From Tetrapisispora phaffii CBS 4417 (taxonomy: Eukaryota; Ascomycota; Saccharomycetes; Saccharomycetales; Saccharomycetaceae), in contig NC_016531.1 in NCBI RefSeq assembly GCF_000236905.1, forward strand, positions 62,001-126,000: a stretch of DNA of 64,000 nt, given 5' to 3'. The notes beneath the pieces were generated by a model. That model was given only the letters and a program-made list of their open reading frames with translations. It was not told where the DNA came from and searched no databases. The translations under genes and the position numbers were made by a program. Numbering within the stretch: the stretch's first letter is position 1; each line of letters begins with the position of its first letter. Shown in pieces: positions 10,397 through 21,313 of this stretch.

Positions 10397-12661
10397 TTAG
10401 AAATCTTCATGAATGTTCCAAGTTGGTAATTGATTCAAATATTGGTAGTCTGTAGATGGACCTTCCATACCAAAGGAAACTGGAGAGAAGTAAGCGAAAC
10501 AGGCGATAGTGGCAATGGATAAACCATATGAAATGGAATATCTTAACAAGCTATTCTTGCACTTAGAAGTAATAGTTTCAACGAAGTAAGTTAAAACTAT
10601 TAAAGCAAAGTAAAGAGCTGGTAAATAATGATGTAAGTATGTGACTCTACCCATGATAATGAATGGAGTATAATGTAGACCCCAACCCAACATTGGATAT
10701 ATACCAGCAATTGTGAATAAGCTGACAGATGCGTTGTCTTGGAAGTTGTCCAATTGTCTTTGCCATTTAATGGCCAAAACAATAACTAAAGCCATAAAGA
10801 TTAGAACAGCAGCAGTTGATAACCAAGTGGTTAGTGGAGTTGCCAATAGGTAGTATTTAACATTATCATCGGCCCAACCACCTAATCTTAAACCTCTGTA
10901 TAAAATTGGCCATTCCCACCATGAAGAAGAAATACGATCTAGTTTTTCTGAATCTGGGACTAAAGCATTATTTGTTGACATCATAGCTAAGTTTAGGTAA
11001 ATGAAGTTCCTTAAGAAACTATCTTGTGGATATTTAAAGTCTTCTGAAACTGGAGGTAATCCTTCGTTGATATGCGATTCAATGTTCCAAATGATTCTCT
11101 TATCCGATAGTTTAACATTTGACATACATGCGATTTCAATTTGTTTAAAGCCCCATTCTGGTAAGAATTGACCAGTTTGACCTAAGTAACAACCTAGTTG
11201 AGCGTGTTTTAGACGGAAGGTACTTGTTAATGGATGTAATAAAGTTTTGTCTTCGCTACCCATTTGGGAAACAATTTCAACAATCCAATCGTCAAAGACG
11301 TCACCTTGTTCCAAAGTACCATAACATGCGACTTCTTTATATATATTTGTAACAGGAGCTGGAATAGCGTGAGAGTGTAAGTTTCTTCCAGTTAATTTAT
11401 GTACCAATCTAACAGTTTGACCATCCTTGACAAATTCGGTGTCTTGACCATCTAGCCATGGTTGCTCTTCTCTTGCCTTTTGGAAGATCCAGTCATTATT
11501 TTCATCACCATAACCATAGCCAGTAACTTGTTGTTGACCGGAACCAGATGGGTAAAGATTTTGATGAGAATGTAAAATGGCACCACCTAAAGTTTGAGCT
11601 TTTAAAGTGACAATTGAGCTGCCAATTGCGACATCACGTGGACCGACGGAGATTTTTGAACCATTTAGACCAGCTTGGAATAGAGAAGGCATCATTGCGT
11701 CAGCTGAACCTGAGTTTGTCAATAGATCGAAATGAATTTTGAAACAGAACATGAAGACAGCTAATGGCACAATAATCAAACATAGTATTCTTGCTAACCA
11801 ATGACCTAAGTAAGTTTTCCAAGACATTTTTTTGTCTGCTAAAAAGTTCCATAACTCTGCAACGGTGTAAATACCAACGACGGAGATCATGAACAGACCA
11901 ACCATCTTAACGGAGATGACACATCCCAAATTCAAACCAGTGATAAGCATCCACTTCCACCATTTTCTGCCGAATGGGTTGTTTCTTTGGTTGTAGAACA
12001 TTACGAAAGCGCCAAACGAAGCGACTGTGAAGAACAATAGCATTGAGTCCAATAGGATGAATCTACCTAAGGTTGCGTAGGAATTCTCGAACAAAACCAT
12101 GATGGTGAATAACCATACGTTGTGCAAAGAGAAACCAATTGCCTTTGCGGTGAAATAGGCGACAGGAACACACAGGGCAGAGAAAGTGGCATTGAACATT
12201 CTCATCTTAACGTAGTCGACATAGTCTGGATACTCTTGTCCAGATGGGAAGTCCCAAGAACCATTGTAGCCTGCGATGTATCCGGACAAACCAACAAGCA
12301 TCTTACCCAGCGGAGGATGCACATCGTGATAGAACTCGTGTCTCAAGTAGTAAGAACCGAACTTACCGAAATGAGCCTCATCCCACATGACTCTGTTGGC
12401 GGCGCCGATCTTGTACATTCTAACGAAAAAGGACATAGCAGTGAATAGAAGAGGCATGACGACGGCTTCCAACCTTAGCAGCGAAGAACCATTATTCGTA
12501 GCAGCCTTATCGGTTAGTTTTTCGACCGGTTTTTCGACTAACTTCTCAGTAGGCTTCTCGACTGGCTTCTCGACCTCTATGGAGTCAATTGAAGCGTTCT
12601 CGACTTCTTCCTTCTCGATGACGACGACGTCGTCTATCTCATCTTTAATGGAATCTGACAT
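10397..12661 (-). CDS. PMT2: Protein O-mannosyltransferase Pmt2/Pmt3
   Basis: An ER multi-pass enzyme that transfers mannose from dolichyl-phosphate mannose to Ser/Thr of secretory proteins, working as a heterodimer with Pmt1-type subunits. The protein is 754 aa, the normal length. It has a cytosolic acidic N-terminus with Val-Glu-Lys-Pro repeats. The first luminal loop carries the catalytic DEAHFG motif and [20 protein letters not shown]. The central luminal MIR-repeat region spans about 330-540 ([30 protein letters not shown]). C-terminal membrane spans follow, including [17 protein letters not shown]. cerevisiae has two duplicates, PMT2 (YAL023C, next to LTE1) and PMT3 (YOR321W, next to LDB19). 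Both neighbours are present here, so this gene is orthologous to both, and the PMT2 symbol is a choice. Confidence 0.93.
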   Translation of the reverse strand: MSDSIKDEIDDVVVIEKEEVENASIDSIEVEKPVEKPTEKLVEKPVEKLTDKAATNNGSSLLRLEAVVMPLLFTAMSFFVRMYKIGAANRVMWDEAHFGKFGSYYLRHEFYHDVHPPLGKMLVGLSGYIAGYNGSWDFPSGQEYPDYVDYVKMRMFNATFSALCVPVAYFTAKAIGFSLHNVWLFTIMVLFENSYATLGRFILLDSMLLFFTVASFGAFVMFYNQRNNPFGRKWWKWMLITGLNLGCVISVKMVGLFMISVVGIYTVAELWNFLADKKMSWKTYLGHWLARILCLIIVPLAVFMFCFKIHFDLLTNSGSADAMMPSLFQAGLNGSKISVGPRDVAIGSSIVTLKAQTLGGAILHSHQNLYPSGSGQQQVTGYGYGDENNDWIFQKAREEQPWLDGQDTEFVKDGQTVRLVHKLTGRNLHSHAIPAPVTNIYKEVACYGTLEQGDVFDDWIVEIVSQMGSEDKTLLHPLTSTFRLKHAQLGCYLGQTGQFLPEWGFKQIEIACMSNVKLSDKRIIWNIESHINEGLPPVSEDFKYPQDSFLRNFIYLNLAMMSTNNALVPDSEKLDRISSSWWEWPILYRGLRLGGWADDNVKYYLLATPLTTWLSTAAVLIFMALVIVLAIKWQRQLDNFQDNASVSLFTIAGIYPMLGWGLHYTPFIIMGRVTYLHHYLPALYFALIVLTYFVETITSKCKNSLLRYSISYGLSIATIACFAYFSPVSFGMEGPSTDYQYLNQLPTWNIHEDF

Positions 12662-12922
12662 TGGCGATACCTGGTAGTGTGTGAGTGCGTGTCTGCGACG
12701 AGAGCGTAAGTATGTTCTAATAGTGAAAACACAAGCACAACAAGAAATAGCAACAGGTAAGTGGAACCTTCAAGGACCAGAACAGTTGTCATACATTTCC
12801 AAACACCTTTACTTTATATATCTACCTATCCATCAGAGAGGCAGAAGCTTACAACGTTCTTAACACGTATAGGTAATTTGGTGCGACAACTTTTCGCGGC
12901 AAACGATATCGAGATGCCGGGC

Positions 12923-12929
12923 TTACCCG
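12923..12929 (-). promoter_or_regulatory. Reb1-type site
   Basis: TTACCCG on the plus strand (CGGGTAA on the minus) matches the core of the general regulatory factor Reb1. It lies about 260 bp upstream of the PMT2 ATG and beside the CACGTG cluster. A second copy is at 13,569-13,575, nearer GAL11. Copies also occur at 26,051-26,057 (TPD3) and 35,337-35,343 (CYS3). Confidence 0.55.
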
Positions 12930-12953
12930 GACATACAATGGTCACGCGACCAG

Positions 12954-12990
12954 CACGTGACAAAATACAGTACCACGTGATCATCACGTG
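12954..12990. promoter_or_regulatory. Cluster of three CACGTG boxes (Cbf1/Pho4-type)
   Basis: CACGTG occurs at 12954-12959, 12974-12979 and 12985-12990, three perfect E-boxes within 37 bp. The third is preceded by AT, giving ATCACGTGAC, and the second is followed by AT, giving CACGTGAT on the opposite strand. Both match the RTCACRTG form preferred by Cbf1. Whether Cbf1 or Pho4 uses them, and which gene they serve, is not shown by the sequence. Confidence 0.7.
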
Positions 12991-13383
12991 ACAAGAACTA
13001 GAAAACTGCCGTAGTGTGCGGTGCGGTGCGATGTTGAGGAGTACCTTGCCCAGTCTCATGCCCTGCATAAGGGTCTCCACAGGGTAATATGTACAGACTT
13101 CTCGATTATTGCTCTTGGGCCAGCCAGCGTCGGCCGCCAAACGACTGCGCCAGCGACAACGACAGACGCACACACACACAGAGAAACTGTGTGCACGCAC
13201 GCACCTCGCACATCGCCGGCCGTCTGGCAGCGCCCAGCAGCCCCCAAGGAACCGCCGATCAAGGCAGTCCCTCGCCCTCTTTATCAACAGCACATAACAA
13301 CAACAACCAGCCGTTGCCTCACACCAGAACCGACCGTCTTTTATATGCATCGCATCCTGCATTGCAGTTGCAATCGAGCGGAA

Positions 13384-13423
13384 GGAAGAGTTGTTTACAG
13401 GAAGAGTTGTTTACAGGAAGAGT
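13384..13423. repeat. Short tandem repeat, 16-bp unit, 2.5 copies
   Basis: The unit GGAAGAGTTGTTTACA occurs perfectly at 13384-13399 and 13400-13415, followed by its first eight bases at 13416-13423. It lies in the GC-rich PMT2/GAL11 spacer. Confidence 0.9.
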
Positions 13424-13851
13424 CGACGACGACGGCGGCAAATTTTCCATGTCCGCGGGCTGGTCTCCCGTGCGCCGTGACCGACGAAACAGCCGACTCG
13501 CATCACTTGGCACGGCGGCACATGTCGGTCACATCCCACGAAACTACAATCACTTGCCACGAATGGGTTTACCCGGAACACATCCGGTTTTTTCTAATTT
13601 GATTTCGAAACGGAACACAAAAACACACAAAGAAGGACTAATTCTAATGACCAGATTGCGGAAAGTAGACCCTTCAATTTCTTGTTTTATAAGCGTCTCC
13701 AGGACTGGGCTGCGTGTGCTAGTGGTTATATAAAGGAGTGGTATCTGCATGTACTAGCGCATATTGGCATACTGGTATTTAGGCAAGCGCACAACTAAGT
13801 TTCCGACGAACCTATCCCATCGCAGTTCACGTCGTACATACACCCGGATTT

Positions 13852-14247
13852 ATGGAGCACACTGACCTGGAAGAGAGATCGAAGAACGTCGCCGATCTTC
13901 TTGGTGTTCTGATGGACATCAATGAGATCAATGGCGGCAACTCCGACACTGCAGAGAAGATGAAGGTGCATGCAAAGAACTTCGAGGCTGCTTTGTTTGC
14001 TAAGTCGTCCTCCAGGAAGGAGTACATGGACAACATGCGGGAGAAAGTCACGGCCATGCGCAACACTCTCAGCAGCAAGAAAAAGAGCAAGACCACAGAT
14101 CCAAAGGCTGCCACTGGCGGAGGCGCCCCTGGTACAGTCTCTGGCGCGGCTAACGGTGGGAATATGCCGATGAATATGGACCCGCAGATGTTTCTGAACC
14201 AGCAGGCGCAGTTGAGACAGCAGGCTGCTCATCAGTTAAGAAACCAA

Positions 14248-14278
<31 letters not shown>

Positions 14279-17157
14279 AACAGAGACCACAACTGACCGC
14301 GCAGCAACAGCAGATTATTAATCAGATGAAAAGCGCGCCTATTCCAAGAGAACTGCTGTCGAGGATTCCGAATATTCCGCCAAATGTGAACACTTGGCAA
14401 CAGATCACTGAGCTGGCACAACAGAAGAGGCTCTCTCAACAGGATATGCAGATTGCAAAAGAGATATACAAGATACATCAACAGCTGCTGTATAAGTCGA
14501 AGTTACAACAAAGGCAGCAACATCAACAGCAACAGACACCGCAACAGCAAACCCAATCGCAACAGGCTACTCCAGTCCCACAGAATGGTAACCAAGGTCA
14601 AGGGCAAGGACAAGTCTCTGCAATGAACACAAGCTTAGCCCCAAATAAGAATGGCGAATACCCAAACATTCTAGGCCAGATCAATCAGATCTTCACCCTC
14701 GAAGAACAAAGGGTTCTGCTTCAGGAAGCTATAGAAGCCTGCAAGAACTTCAGGAAGACTCAGTACGGTAACGCCATGACTGATGCAAATATACAAAATT
14801 TCATTAGGAAGTACATTAATCAAAAGGCTTTAAGAAAAATTCAGAACATTCGAATGGCCCAACAACAGTTCCAAAACAATAATAATAACACAAACACCAA
14901 TGCCAACACAAACACCACAAACAACAGCAACCATAATATTAATGCATCCGTTGCCCCAAGCAATAATGCCGCTCAACCTAAAGCGTCAAGTAATACTAAT
15001 AATAATACTAATAATAATAACATAAATTTGAATAATGTTAGCGGCATTCCAACTGTGAATGGTATGGACTCCAATTCAAATACCCCAAACAACAACAGCA
15101 GTACTACTCCTGGTAACTACAACAACGCCCAAATCAATAATCGTCAAAAGAATTTGTTACAGACTTTAGCGCCAACAGCACAAGATATAGAAATAGTGAA
15201 AAGAATCTCTTCTGAAGCTGCAAGAATCCCTTTAAGATTGTCTGACTTAACAAACACATTGTCTCCTCAAGAGAAAGACGAAATTAAAAGAAAGTTACAA
15301 CTTAACCAACAATTGTTTGCTCAGGTTAGTAATTATGCTCCACAAGTCTATATTCTTACTAAGAGTGAAAATTTCTTGAAAGAAGTCTTACAACTAAGAA
15401 TATTCGTAAAAGAAATTTTAGGAAAATGTTCAAAAGGTATCTATGTCGTTAAATTGGATACGGTAGATAAACTTATCATCAAATACCAAAAATACTGGGA
15501 GAGTATGAAGATCCAATTACTGAGAAGACAACAATTGATTCAAAGACAACAACAAATGCAACAGCAAGTAGGTGCACAGAAATCACAGACTCATCCTTCT
15601 CAAGGTGTTAATAACTTGTCAAGACAGCAACAACGTGTACAAGGTTCACTACAACAAATACACGAACAGATGCAAGGTAAAATGCAACAAGGACAACCAC
15701 AACAGCAACAGCAACCACCACCACCACAGATCACACAAGCACAAGCACAGGCTCAAGCTCAAGCACTAGCACAAGCCCAAGCACAAGCCCAGGCTCATGC
15801 TCAAGCCCAAGCTCAAGCACAAGCACAAGCACAAGCACAAGCACAAGCACAAGCACAAGCACAAGCACAAGCACAAGCACAAGCACAAGCCCAAGCCCAA
15901 GCCCAAGCTCAAGCTCAAGCTCAAGCTCAAATGCAAGCAAAAGTACAAGCGCAACAACGTGCTCGTGCTCAAGCTCAAGCTCAGGCTCAAGCAAAAGCTC
16001 AAGTCCAAACAAAAGCTCAATTACAGTCACAAACTGAAGCTTCATCTCAAAATGGTGTAATTTCGAATGACCAAATATCTAATTATTTGCAAATGATGAA
16101 TAATAACGGTAACTTAAATGCCAAAATGTTACAACAACAGCAACAGAAAATCAATAGTATTGGAGGAACACCTCTTTCAAGTAATGCTGAATTGACTGCT
16201 GCTGGTGACATGACAAAAGGTTCTCCCGCCGTTGCTTCTGTATCTCCTGCAAATAAAGAAGTTAAGCGTGCTGCTGCAAGAGGAAAAGTAGGCAAGAAAT
16301 CTGCATCAACTGCTGCTGCTATAGTTCCGCAAACCATGTCAGCACTACCTGCTGACAACAAGGACTCTGCTGCCAGTGCTAGTACAAACCTCTCTCCTTC
16401 ACCTTTAACTTCTATACCTATCAACACTAGACGTTTATCATATGCACAGTTGGAATCCCATATTAGTCAAGGTGAAAATCCATATTTAAATGAAGAAATG
16501 TTACTGAAGAATATGAATACTAAAAAAGCTGAAATTATCTCACGTTACAAGCATCGTCAAAATATATTTAAATTTTCTAAAATTGAAACGTTTTTGAGCA
16601 CTTTAGCTGATACAATGGGGATCAAAGATGAGGATGTCGAGACTGTTTATAAAATCCCACAGTCAACGGTTGATTTTGTCAATGGAACAGGAAAGAAGAA
16701 ACCAACAAAAGCACAACAAAGAATAAGAGATCAAGATTCTGTTACTGTTAGAATAAATAATAATAATAACGTAATAATGTCAAGTAAAGCGGAACCAATG
16801 ACAAGGTCGTATAAGATCTCCAACGATGCAATTTCTTCAATATTCTCAGATATATATCCAATTGGGAAATTCGCCCAAGCTAATTTTTTCAAATCAATGC
16901 CTGTTGATCAAGATATTGTTACAAATTCTAATAATATAACTAATATCAAGAAGAGAAAATTAGATGAATTGGAAGTAAGCCCTGCAAATTCAAATTCTTC
17001 GTTAATGAGTGATTCCAAAAAATTAAAGATAGATTCACCAGAAGATATGTTCGTCATTAAACCAGAAGAAGATCTAAAAACTAGTTCAAAAACACAGAAT
17101 AGTACAATAACCAATGCTGGAAATGTTTGGGATTGGAACCAATGGACTAGTATATAG
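13852..17157 (+). CDS. GAL11: Gal11/Med15, Mediator tail subunit
   Basis: The Mediator tail subunit contacted by activators such as Gal4 and Gcn4. The protein is 1101 aa, near the approximately 1081 aa of S. cerevisiae. The KIX-type N-terminal domain is at about residues 5-85 ([20 protein letters not shown]). A poly-Gln run follows at about 130-145, then the activator-binding box [21 protein letters not shown] second conserved block is at about 275-330 ([32 protein letters not shown]), then Asn-rich linkers, then [20 protein letters not shown] with [21 protein letters not shown] long Gln-Ala repeat spans about 627-705. The Mediator-anchoring C-terminus ends [11 protein letters not shown], like S. 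cerevisiae NVWDWNNWTSAT. Codons in the first third are GC-rich and then shift to AT-rich. The start is the first ATG. Confidence 0.96.
14246..14284 (+). repeat. CAG/CAA poly-glutamine tract in GAL11
   Basis: A run of mixed CAG and CAA codons encodes about 13-14 consecutive glutamines just after the KIX domain. It sits where the S. cerevisiae protein also has a poly-Gln run. The codon mixture suggests slippage followed by interruption. Confidence 0.85.
15733..15960 (+). repeat. Gln-Ala dipeptide (CAAGCA-type) repeat in GAL11
   Basis: A hexanucleotide repeat built on CAAGCA, with CAAGCC and CAAGCT variants, encodes more than 30 Gln-Ala dipeptides with occasional Leu, His, Met or Lys substitutions. 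The most homogeneous core is at about 15,811-15,888. S. cerevisiae Gal11 carries a similar Gln-Ala array, but between different conserved blocks. Confidence 0.9.
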
Positions 17158-17361
17158 ATGTAATATGTTTTTCAATCTTCATTTTAGCAAAGATTGAAAT
17201 TTGTTTTAAATAATATGGAATAACATATGCTTATTATAAATTTTGTGTAATAATTATTTTCATACTTTATAAATATAAGTAAAAAGGTTTTATCTAATTT
17301 TCTATTTCTACTCAATGATTAATTATTATTAGAAAATATCAGCATTACAAAATTAAGGTTG

Positions 17362-18400
17362 CTAGTTTTGTTTCTTTATGATATTTTCAGCCCATAATGC
17401 ACCAGCAACTGTATTTGTAGTGAATGTTATTATTGAAGATCCTGGTAAAAACTCCAGTAAACCTGCCATCATACCAAAACATAGAAAATTTGCTAAATGA
17501 GCATTTCGATACTTCTTGCTTGTCTTTTTATCATCGTTATTCAATACAAAATATCTCATTAAATACCCATGTGCTCTTTCTGGACTGACTAGAAAGTTAA
17601 CGACCAATGGTCCAATTATGGGAAATAATGAAATAAGGAATAGAATAAAATAAATAATAATTTTATAGGTCAGATCCTTGGTAAAGATTAAAATATCTTT
17701 ATACTTATTCAATTGTCTCCAATTCTTAACTGTTGCATCTGCATTTGGGTTTTTTTTTAAAAGTTTAGCTGATTTTATAATGTCATAACAACCTTTTCGT
17801 TCTAATGTTAAATCGAATATATTATCTCGTACTCGAGTTAGTATAATATGTTTACAAAAACTTTTGGCTAACGAATTCGAATGTAATATCAAATCAATTA
17901 CAGCTAGAACAGGCCCAAATGGACCTAAAAGGAATAAGTACAATATGGCTGTTGTAGGAAATAAAAAAATGTAATATAGAATTGCAATAACGTTAAATGT
18001 AATAATATATGATATTGCTGATAACAATATAAATTTCCAATACACTCGATGCGTCAGAACCTCATAAAATCCCTATAAATAATATATATATTTATTCTGT
18101 TAGTAAAAATACTTTGCTAATAAAACAATCCTGATGCTTTGCTTTAAAAATCATTATACATACTACTAATGGATAGTGTGCTGTCGTATTATGGAATAAG
18201 TCATTAATGAAATTGCTCCTAAGCATATCATACTTTATCCTATAAGATTTTCGATTGTCAACATGAGGTGATCTGCCCTTCTTTAATGGAGCCTTAACTT
18301 CAACATCACAATTCTCACCAGAGTCTCTATCTGTGGATGCCTCGACAGTATTACGAACTTCTTGTTTATGGCTCAAGATGTTGATTTCCTTTTGGCCCAT
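17362..18400 (-). CDS. Rrt8/Lds-type spore-wall, lipid-droplet membrane protein; one intron
   Basis: Spliced CDS is complement(join(17362..18072,18164..18400)). Exon 1 encodes 79 residues from ATG 18400 (MGQKEINILSHKQEV). The intron (18073-18163, 91 nt) starts GTATGT, has a perfect TACTAAC branch site and ends ATTTATAG. Exon 2 begins GFYEVLTHRVYWKF, and the phase is 0. The product is 315 aa with several membrane spans and paired motifs LLGPFGPVLAV and FPIIGPLVVNFLVSPERA, the EI24-like layout of Rrt8, Lds1 and Lds2. In S. cerevisiae these proteins sit on lipid droplets or the prospore membrane and aid outer spore wall assembly. RRT8 (YOL048C) and LDS2 (YOL047C) lie between GAL11 and PSK2, as here. 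Which of the three paralogues this matches one-to-one is not settled. Confidence 0.8.
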
Positions 18401-18669
18401 TGCAATTTAGGTTGTCTTTGGTTTGTTCTTTTATATTTCAAAAGGGCCCAGCACTGACTATACTAATTAATTACTGTCATGTTTATATAAATGCGATCGT
18501 AATTATGATTTGTATGGTTTAAAAGTTTTAACAGTTGAACACAAAGACATATTTCATAGAGGATGAAAGCAAACTAAAGATATTTATTTTAGTGTTTTAT
18601 AAAAAGATAATGAGACTAGAAAGATATTTAACGATGATTTTACTAAAATCCAGTACTCTCTAGTGAGAT

Positions 18670-19822
18670 CTAAATAAGTTCATTCAAGTATTCGTAGTCC
18701 TGAGGCTCAAAGATCTGGTCCACAGAGACCTTTTTTGGAACAAAAAGTACTTTTAATGGCGTTGGTTTCTTTGGTCCTTCATCTTGTAATGGCAATGTTT
18801 TCGATACTACATAATCATATTCCCATAGGGAATAACCTATATAGTTAGAAGTTCTTGTGATGACGCACAAAAATGGAACCAGTTCTGTTAAATTTGTCAA
18901 AATGCCTGTAACCCACCAATGAGCAAAACGTTGATAAAAATAATCAGTCAGTTCTTCATGATTCAATTTATTTCTGTAAATTGCATATGGCTCACCATAT
19001 CTAAAACCATTTCTGGAGGAGTTAATTAATAAGAAACCAATTATTCCTAATCCTGGAATTAATAAAATTATTAACACGAATATAACTTTGGATAAACTTA
19101 GGGAACCACTGACAAGCAAATAAGGTAAATCTACTATCCAAAATTCAACTGTATTGTATTTATCTTTAATTGCTAATGCCTTAGCTTTTGCATTTGTGAA
19201 ATTGCTGCCCTGCAATTTCGCATTCTTCAAATAACCTCTATTTCTTCTGATTAGTGTCAAATTAATTATCTCTATCAAGTAGTCGTCACTACGGTACAAT
19301 CCTAATCCAGTGTTTAATGTAGTATATTGTGTTACAAGTGTAACGTAATATAGTGTTAAAAATGGAGCAAATGGCCCAGCAAATAACATATAGAAAGGTG
19401 TCACAATTGGCGTCAATATTGCAGCTAATATAAGAAACGTGAGAACAAAATTTGATAAGTATATTATAAAATACCATAATAATGGGGTATAATATATTGT
19501 TGTAGAGAAGAGTTCTTTGAATCCCTGTAATAACCTTCTTTGAATCGTATTCAAATCATTTTGGTGTTAGTAAATTGCATTTGCCATGATGAGTTCCATA
19601 AAAAATAATATCTCATACCTTTAATTGATAACTTATAAACACATTAGCCCCGATGTTTCCAAAACTATCTAATAAATTAATCAAATGTTTCTTTTGGGTG
19701 TTGTATATCTTTTTACATAGTATTTGAACCTTTTTTGATACAGATAAGTCATCTGCATTATCAGCAACAGTTTTAATTGTAGCATCACCGTCCAAGGTCG
19801 CCAATGTAGAACTAGTAACCAT
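18670..19822 (-). CDS. Second Rrt8/Lds-type membrane protein; one intron
   Basis: Spliced CDS is complement(join(18670..19524,19619..19822)). Exon 1 encodes 68 residues from ATG 19822 (MVTSSTLATLDGDATIK). The intron (19525-19618, 94 nt) starts GTATGA, has a TACTAAC branch site and ends TTACAG. Exon 2 begins GFKELFSTTIYYTPLLW, phase 0. The product is 352 aa with membrane spans, LFAGPFAPFLTLYY and LLIPGLGIIGFLLINSSRNG, which align by pattern with the first paralogue. The intron sits at the homologous point, just before a Gly-Phe, in both genes. By position it could be LDS2 (YOL047C, which I recall as intron-containing), but the assignment is tentative. Likely role: spore wall assembly and lipid droplets during sporulation. 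Confidence 0.8.
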
Positions 19823-20006
19823 ATTTGGAGTTCTGTAAGTAGTTATGAAGAACCATGAGGCTTTCTTAAAATTGAATTATGTTACTTATATATTTAAAAT
19901 TTGATAATACAAAAAGGAAGGATTTCATCTAGCAAGCTAATAAATATTATATTATAAAATGAATTTGTCACAAAAATATTTTTATAGGAACATATCATAA
20001 TGTTTA

Positions 20007-20879
20007 TTACAACTTCTTATATAAATCGTGTCTATAAATATCATTATATAAATGCTGAAATGGATTAGTAAAACTGAAGTTACTGGTTTTGTTATTCGAA
20101 GATGACTTTTTTCTCTTTAGTTGTTTTTTTAACTTTGTTAAATAGCCATTAGATCTTGTCCAATGGAACAAATCTTGAATATCTTTAAAATATAAATACA
20201 ATGCAATGTATGGAAACAGATATCCTAAATTGTGAAGTAATTTTGTTATCTTTGTTTTTTTGTATCGTAACTTGAATGTAGCTGCGCAATTCGAGTTCTG
20301 TAAAGTATGAACGATTGCATTTGCAGACTTCTGACCTGCAGCCATTTGTAAGATGAATGGCCCCAATACCGGCAACAACATTGATAAAACCAATAAATTT
20401 ATTGCAAACACCAGCTTTATGAATGATTTAGACAAGTACCAAAGGTTTTTGTAAAGTCTATATGCACCATCCACGTCTACCTGCAATGCACACATTTCAC
20501 CGCACTTATGCACTAACACTAACCTATTTGTTTCCAATGTCTTTTGAAACAATGAGAACCTTGTTAGAACTTTAACTAGATACATAGTGCAAACGTTAAT
20601 GTACATCAATGAATGGAGCCAGAATATATTTTTCGAAAATGTCCCCATAAAGGGCATCAAAAAGGAGTAAACCGAACTCATGACAGACCAATAAAGGATG
20701 CTAACAATAGTGTACGTGAGTAAATATAAAGATAGGATGTTGAGGACTTGCATAAGTTGCTCTAAGCTGAAACCCAGTTCTATGTCCTGTGCATTCTTCT
20801 TATTTTCTTGACTGAGTTTGGCATACACAATGGCAAACCCAATTGGCAAACATAGAGCAAACATAAAATGGGAACTCAT
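20007..20879 (-). CDS. Third, divergent Lds/Rrt8-like multi-pass membrane protein
   Basis: Encodes 290 aa from the ATG at 20879 (MSSHFMFALCLPIGFAIVY). The open frame continues upstream to 20981 with further hydrophobic residues but no ATG, and ends at a TAG at 20994-20996, so an unseen upstream exon is possible. A TATATAAA box at 21,035-21,042 (minus) is about 155 bp upstream of the chosen start. The protein has at least five hydrophobic spans. It contains LSMLLPVLGPFILQMAAGQK, which resembles the PxxGP motif of the two neighbouring Lds-type proteins, at the same place after a similar cytosolic loop. The C-terminus is basic. It sits where LDS1 (YAL018C, beside PSK1) or LDS2 would lie in S. 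cerevisiae. Family membership is inference from layout plus this motif. Confidence 0.6.
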   Translation of the reverse strand: MSSHFMFALCLPIGFAIVYAKLSQENKKNAQDIELGFSLEQLMQVLNILSLYLLTYTIVSILYWSVMSSVYSFLMPFMGTFSKNIFWLHSLMYINVCTMYLVKVLTRFSLFQKTLETNRLVLVHKCGEMCALQVDVDGAYRLYKNLWYLSKSFIKLVFAINLLVLSMLLPVLGPFILQMAAGQKSANAIVHTLQNSNCAATFKLRYKKTKITKLLHNLGYLFPYIALYLYFKDIQDLFHWTRSNGYLTKLKKQLKRKKSSSNNKTSNFSFTNPFQHLYNDIYRHDLYKKL

Positions 20880-21313
20880 ATTCCTACGGAGAGTTGCTCC
20901 AGGTGATATCTGTATAAGTAACAGAAAAGCGATCGATGTGGGGATTCCACTAAACAGAGTTGAAAGATAACCAAACAACAACCACCAGCCAAACTAGAAG
21001 AACTATTATACACCTTGAAATGCAATTGTCCTCCTTTATATACCTGTGTGTCGACGTGTGCTAACTTATGTGACTGTCGTTTTGAGTTTGTGACCGTTTT
21101 CGAACTTGTGACACCTCCCCGTCATTGTCGTCGCGCAGCCAAAAAGCCGTTTCGGGAAATGGGCATTTCAGCGCGGACCCTGCGCAAGATCACGAAGAAA
21201 GTGACGCAGAGCCCGCACGATACGTAGTCCAAGCAACAACGATCTGTGCGCAGAGAACGCGCCGTACGCGAGATAAACGACCACATTCCTTAGTCGTCAC
21301 TGCTTTTCTAGCG

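Larger units (their letters stand above)
12662..13851. other. GC-rich divergent intergenic region PMT2/GAL11
   Basis: About 1.2 kb, unusually GC-rich from about 12,860 to 13,600. It holds two Reb1-type TTACCCG sites (12,923-12,929 and 13,569-13,575), three CACGTG boxes (12,954-12,990), a CA/TG-rich stretch near 13,170-13,200 and a 16-bp tandem repeat at 13,384. Open frames occur on both strands but overlap each other, have no recognisable family content and are best explained by GC richness. In S. cerevisiae the genes SPE2, DDR2 and snR81 lie upstream of GAL11; I could not recognise any of them here. Confidence 0.6.

Noticed and set aside
12923..12990. CACGTG boxes considered as a centromere CDEI element
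   Set aside because: No AT-rich CDEII of about 80 bp followed by a CCGAA-type CDEIII was found nearby; the region is GC-rich.
12826..13733. Long overlapping ORFs on both strands in the GC-rich PMT2/GAL11 spacer (for example 12826-13362 minus, 13021-13602 and 13089-13733 plus)
   Set aside because: They overlap on opposite strands and in several frames, have no domain or family resemblance, and are explained by few stop codons in GC-rich DNA.
15731..16060. Leu-Val, Leu-Cys and Lys-His repeat ORFs in other frames of GAL11
   Set aside because: Shadow frames of the CAAGCA repeat; the Gln-Ala frame belongs to the clear GAL11 gene.
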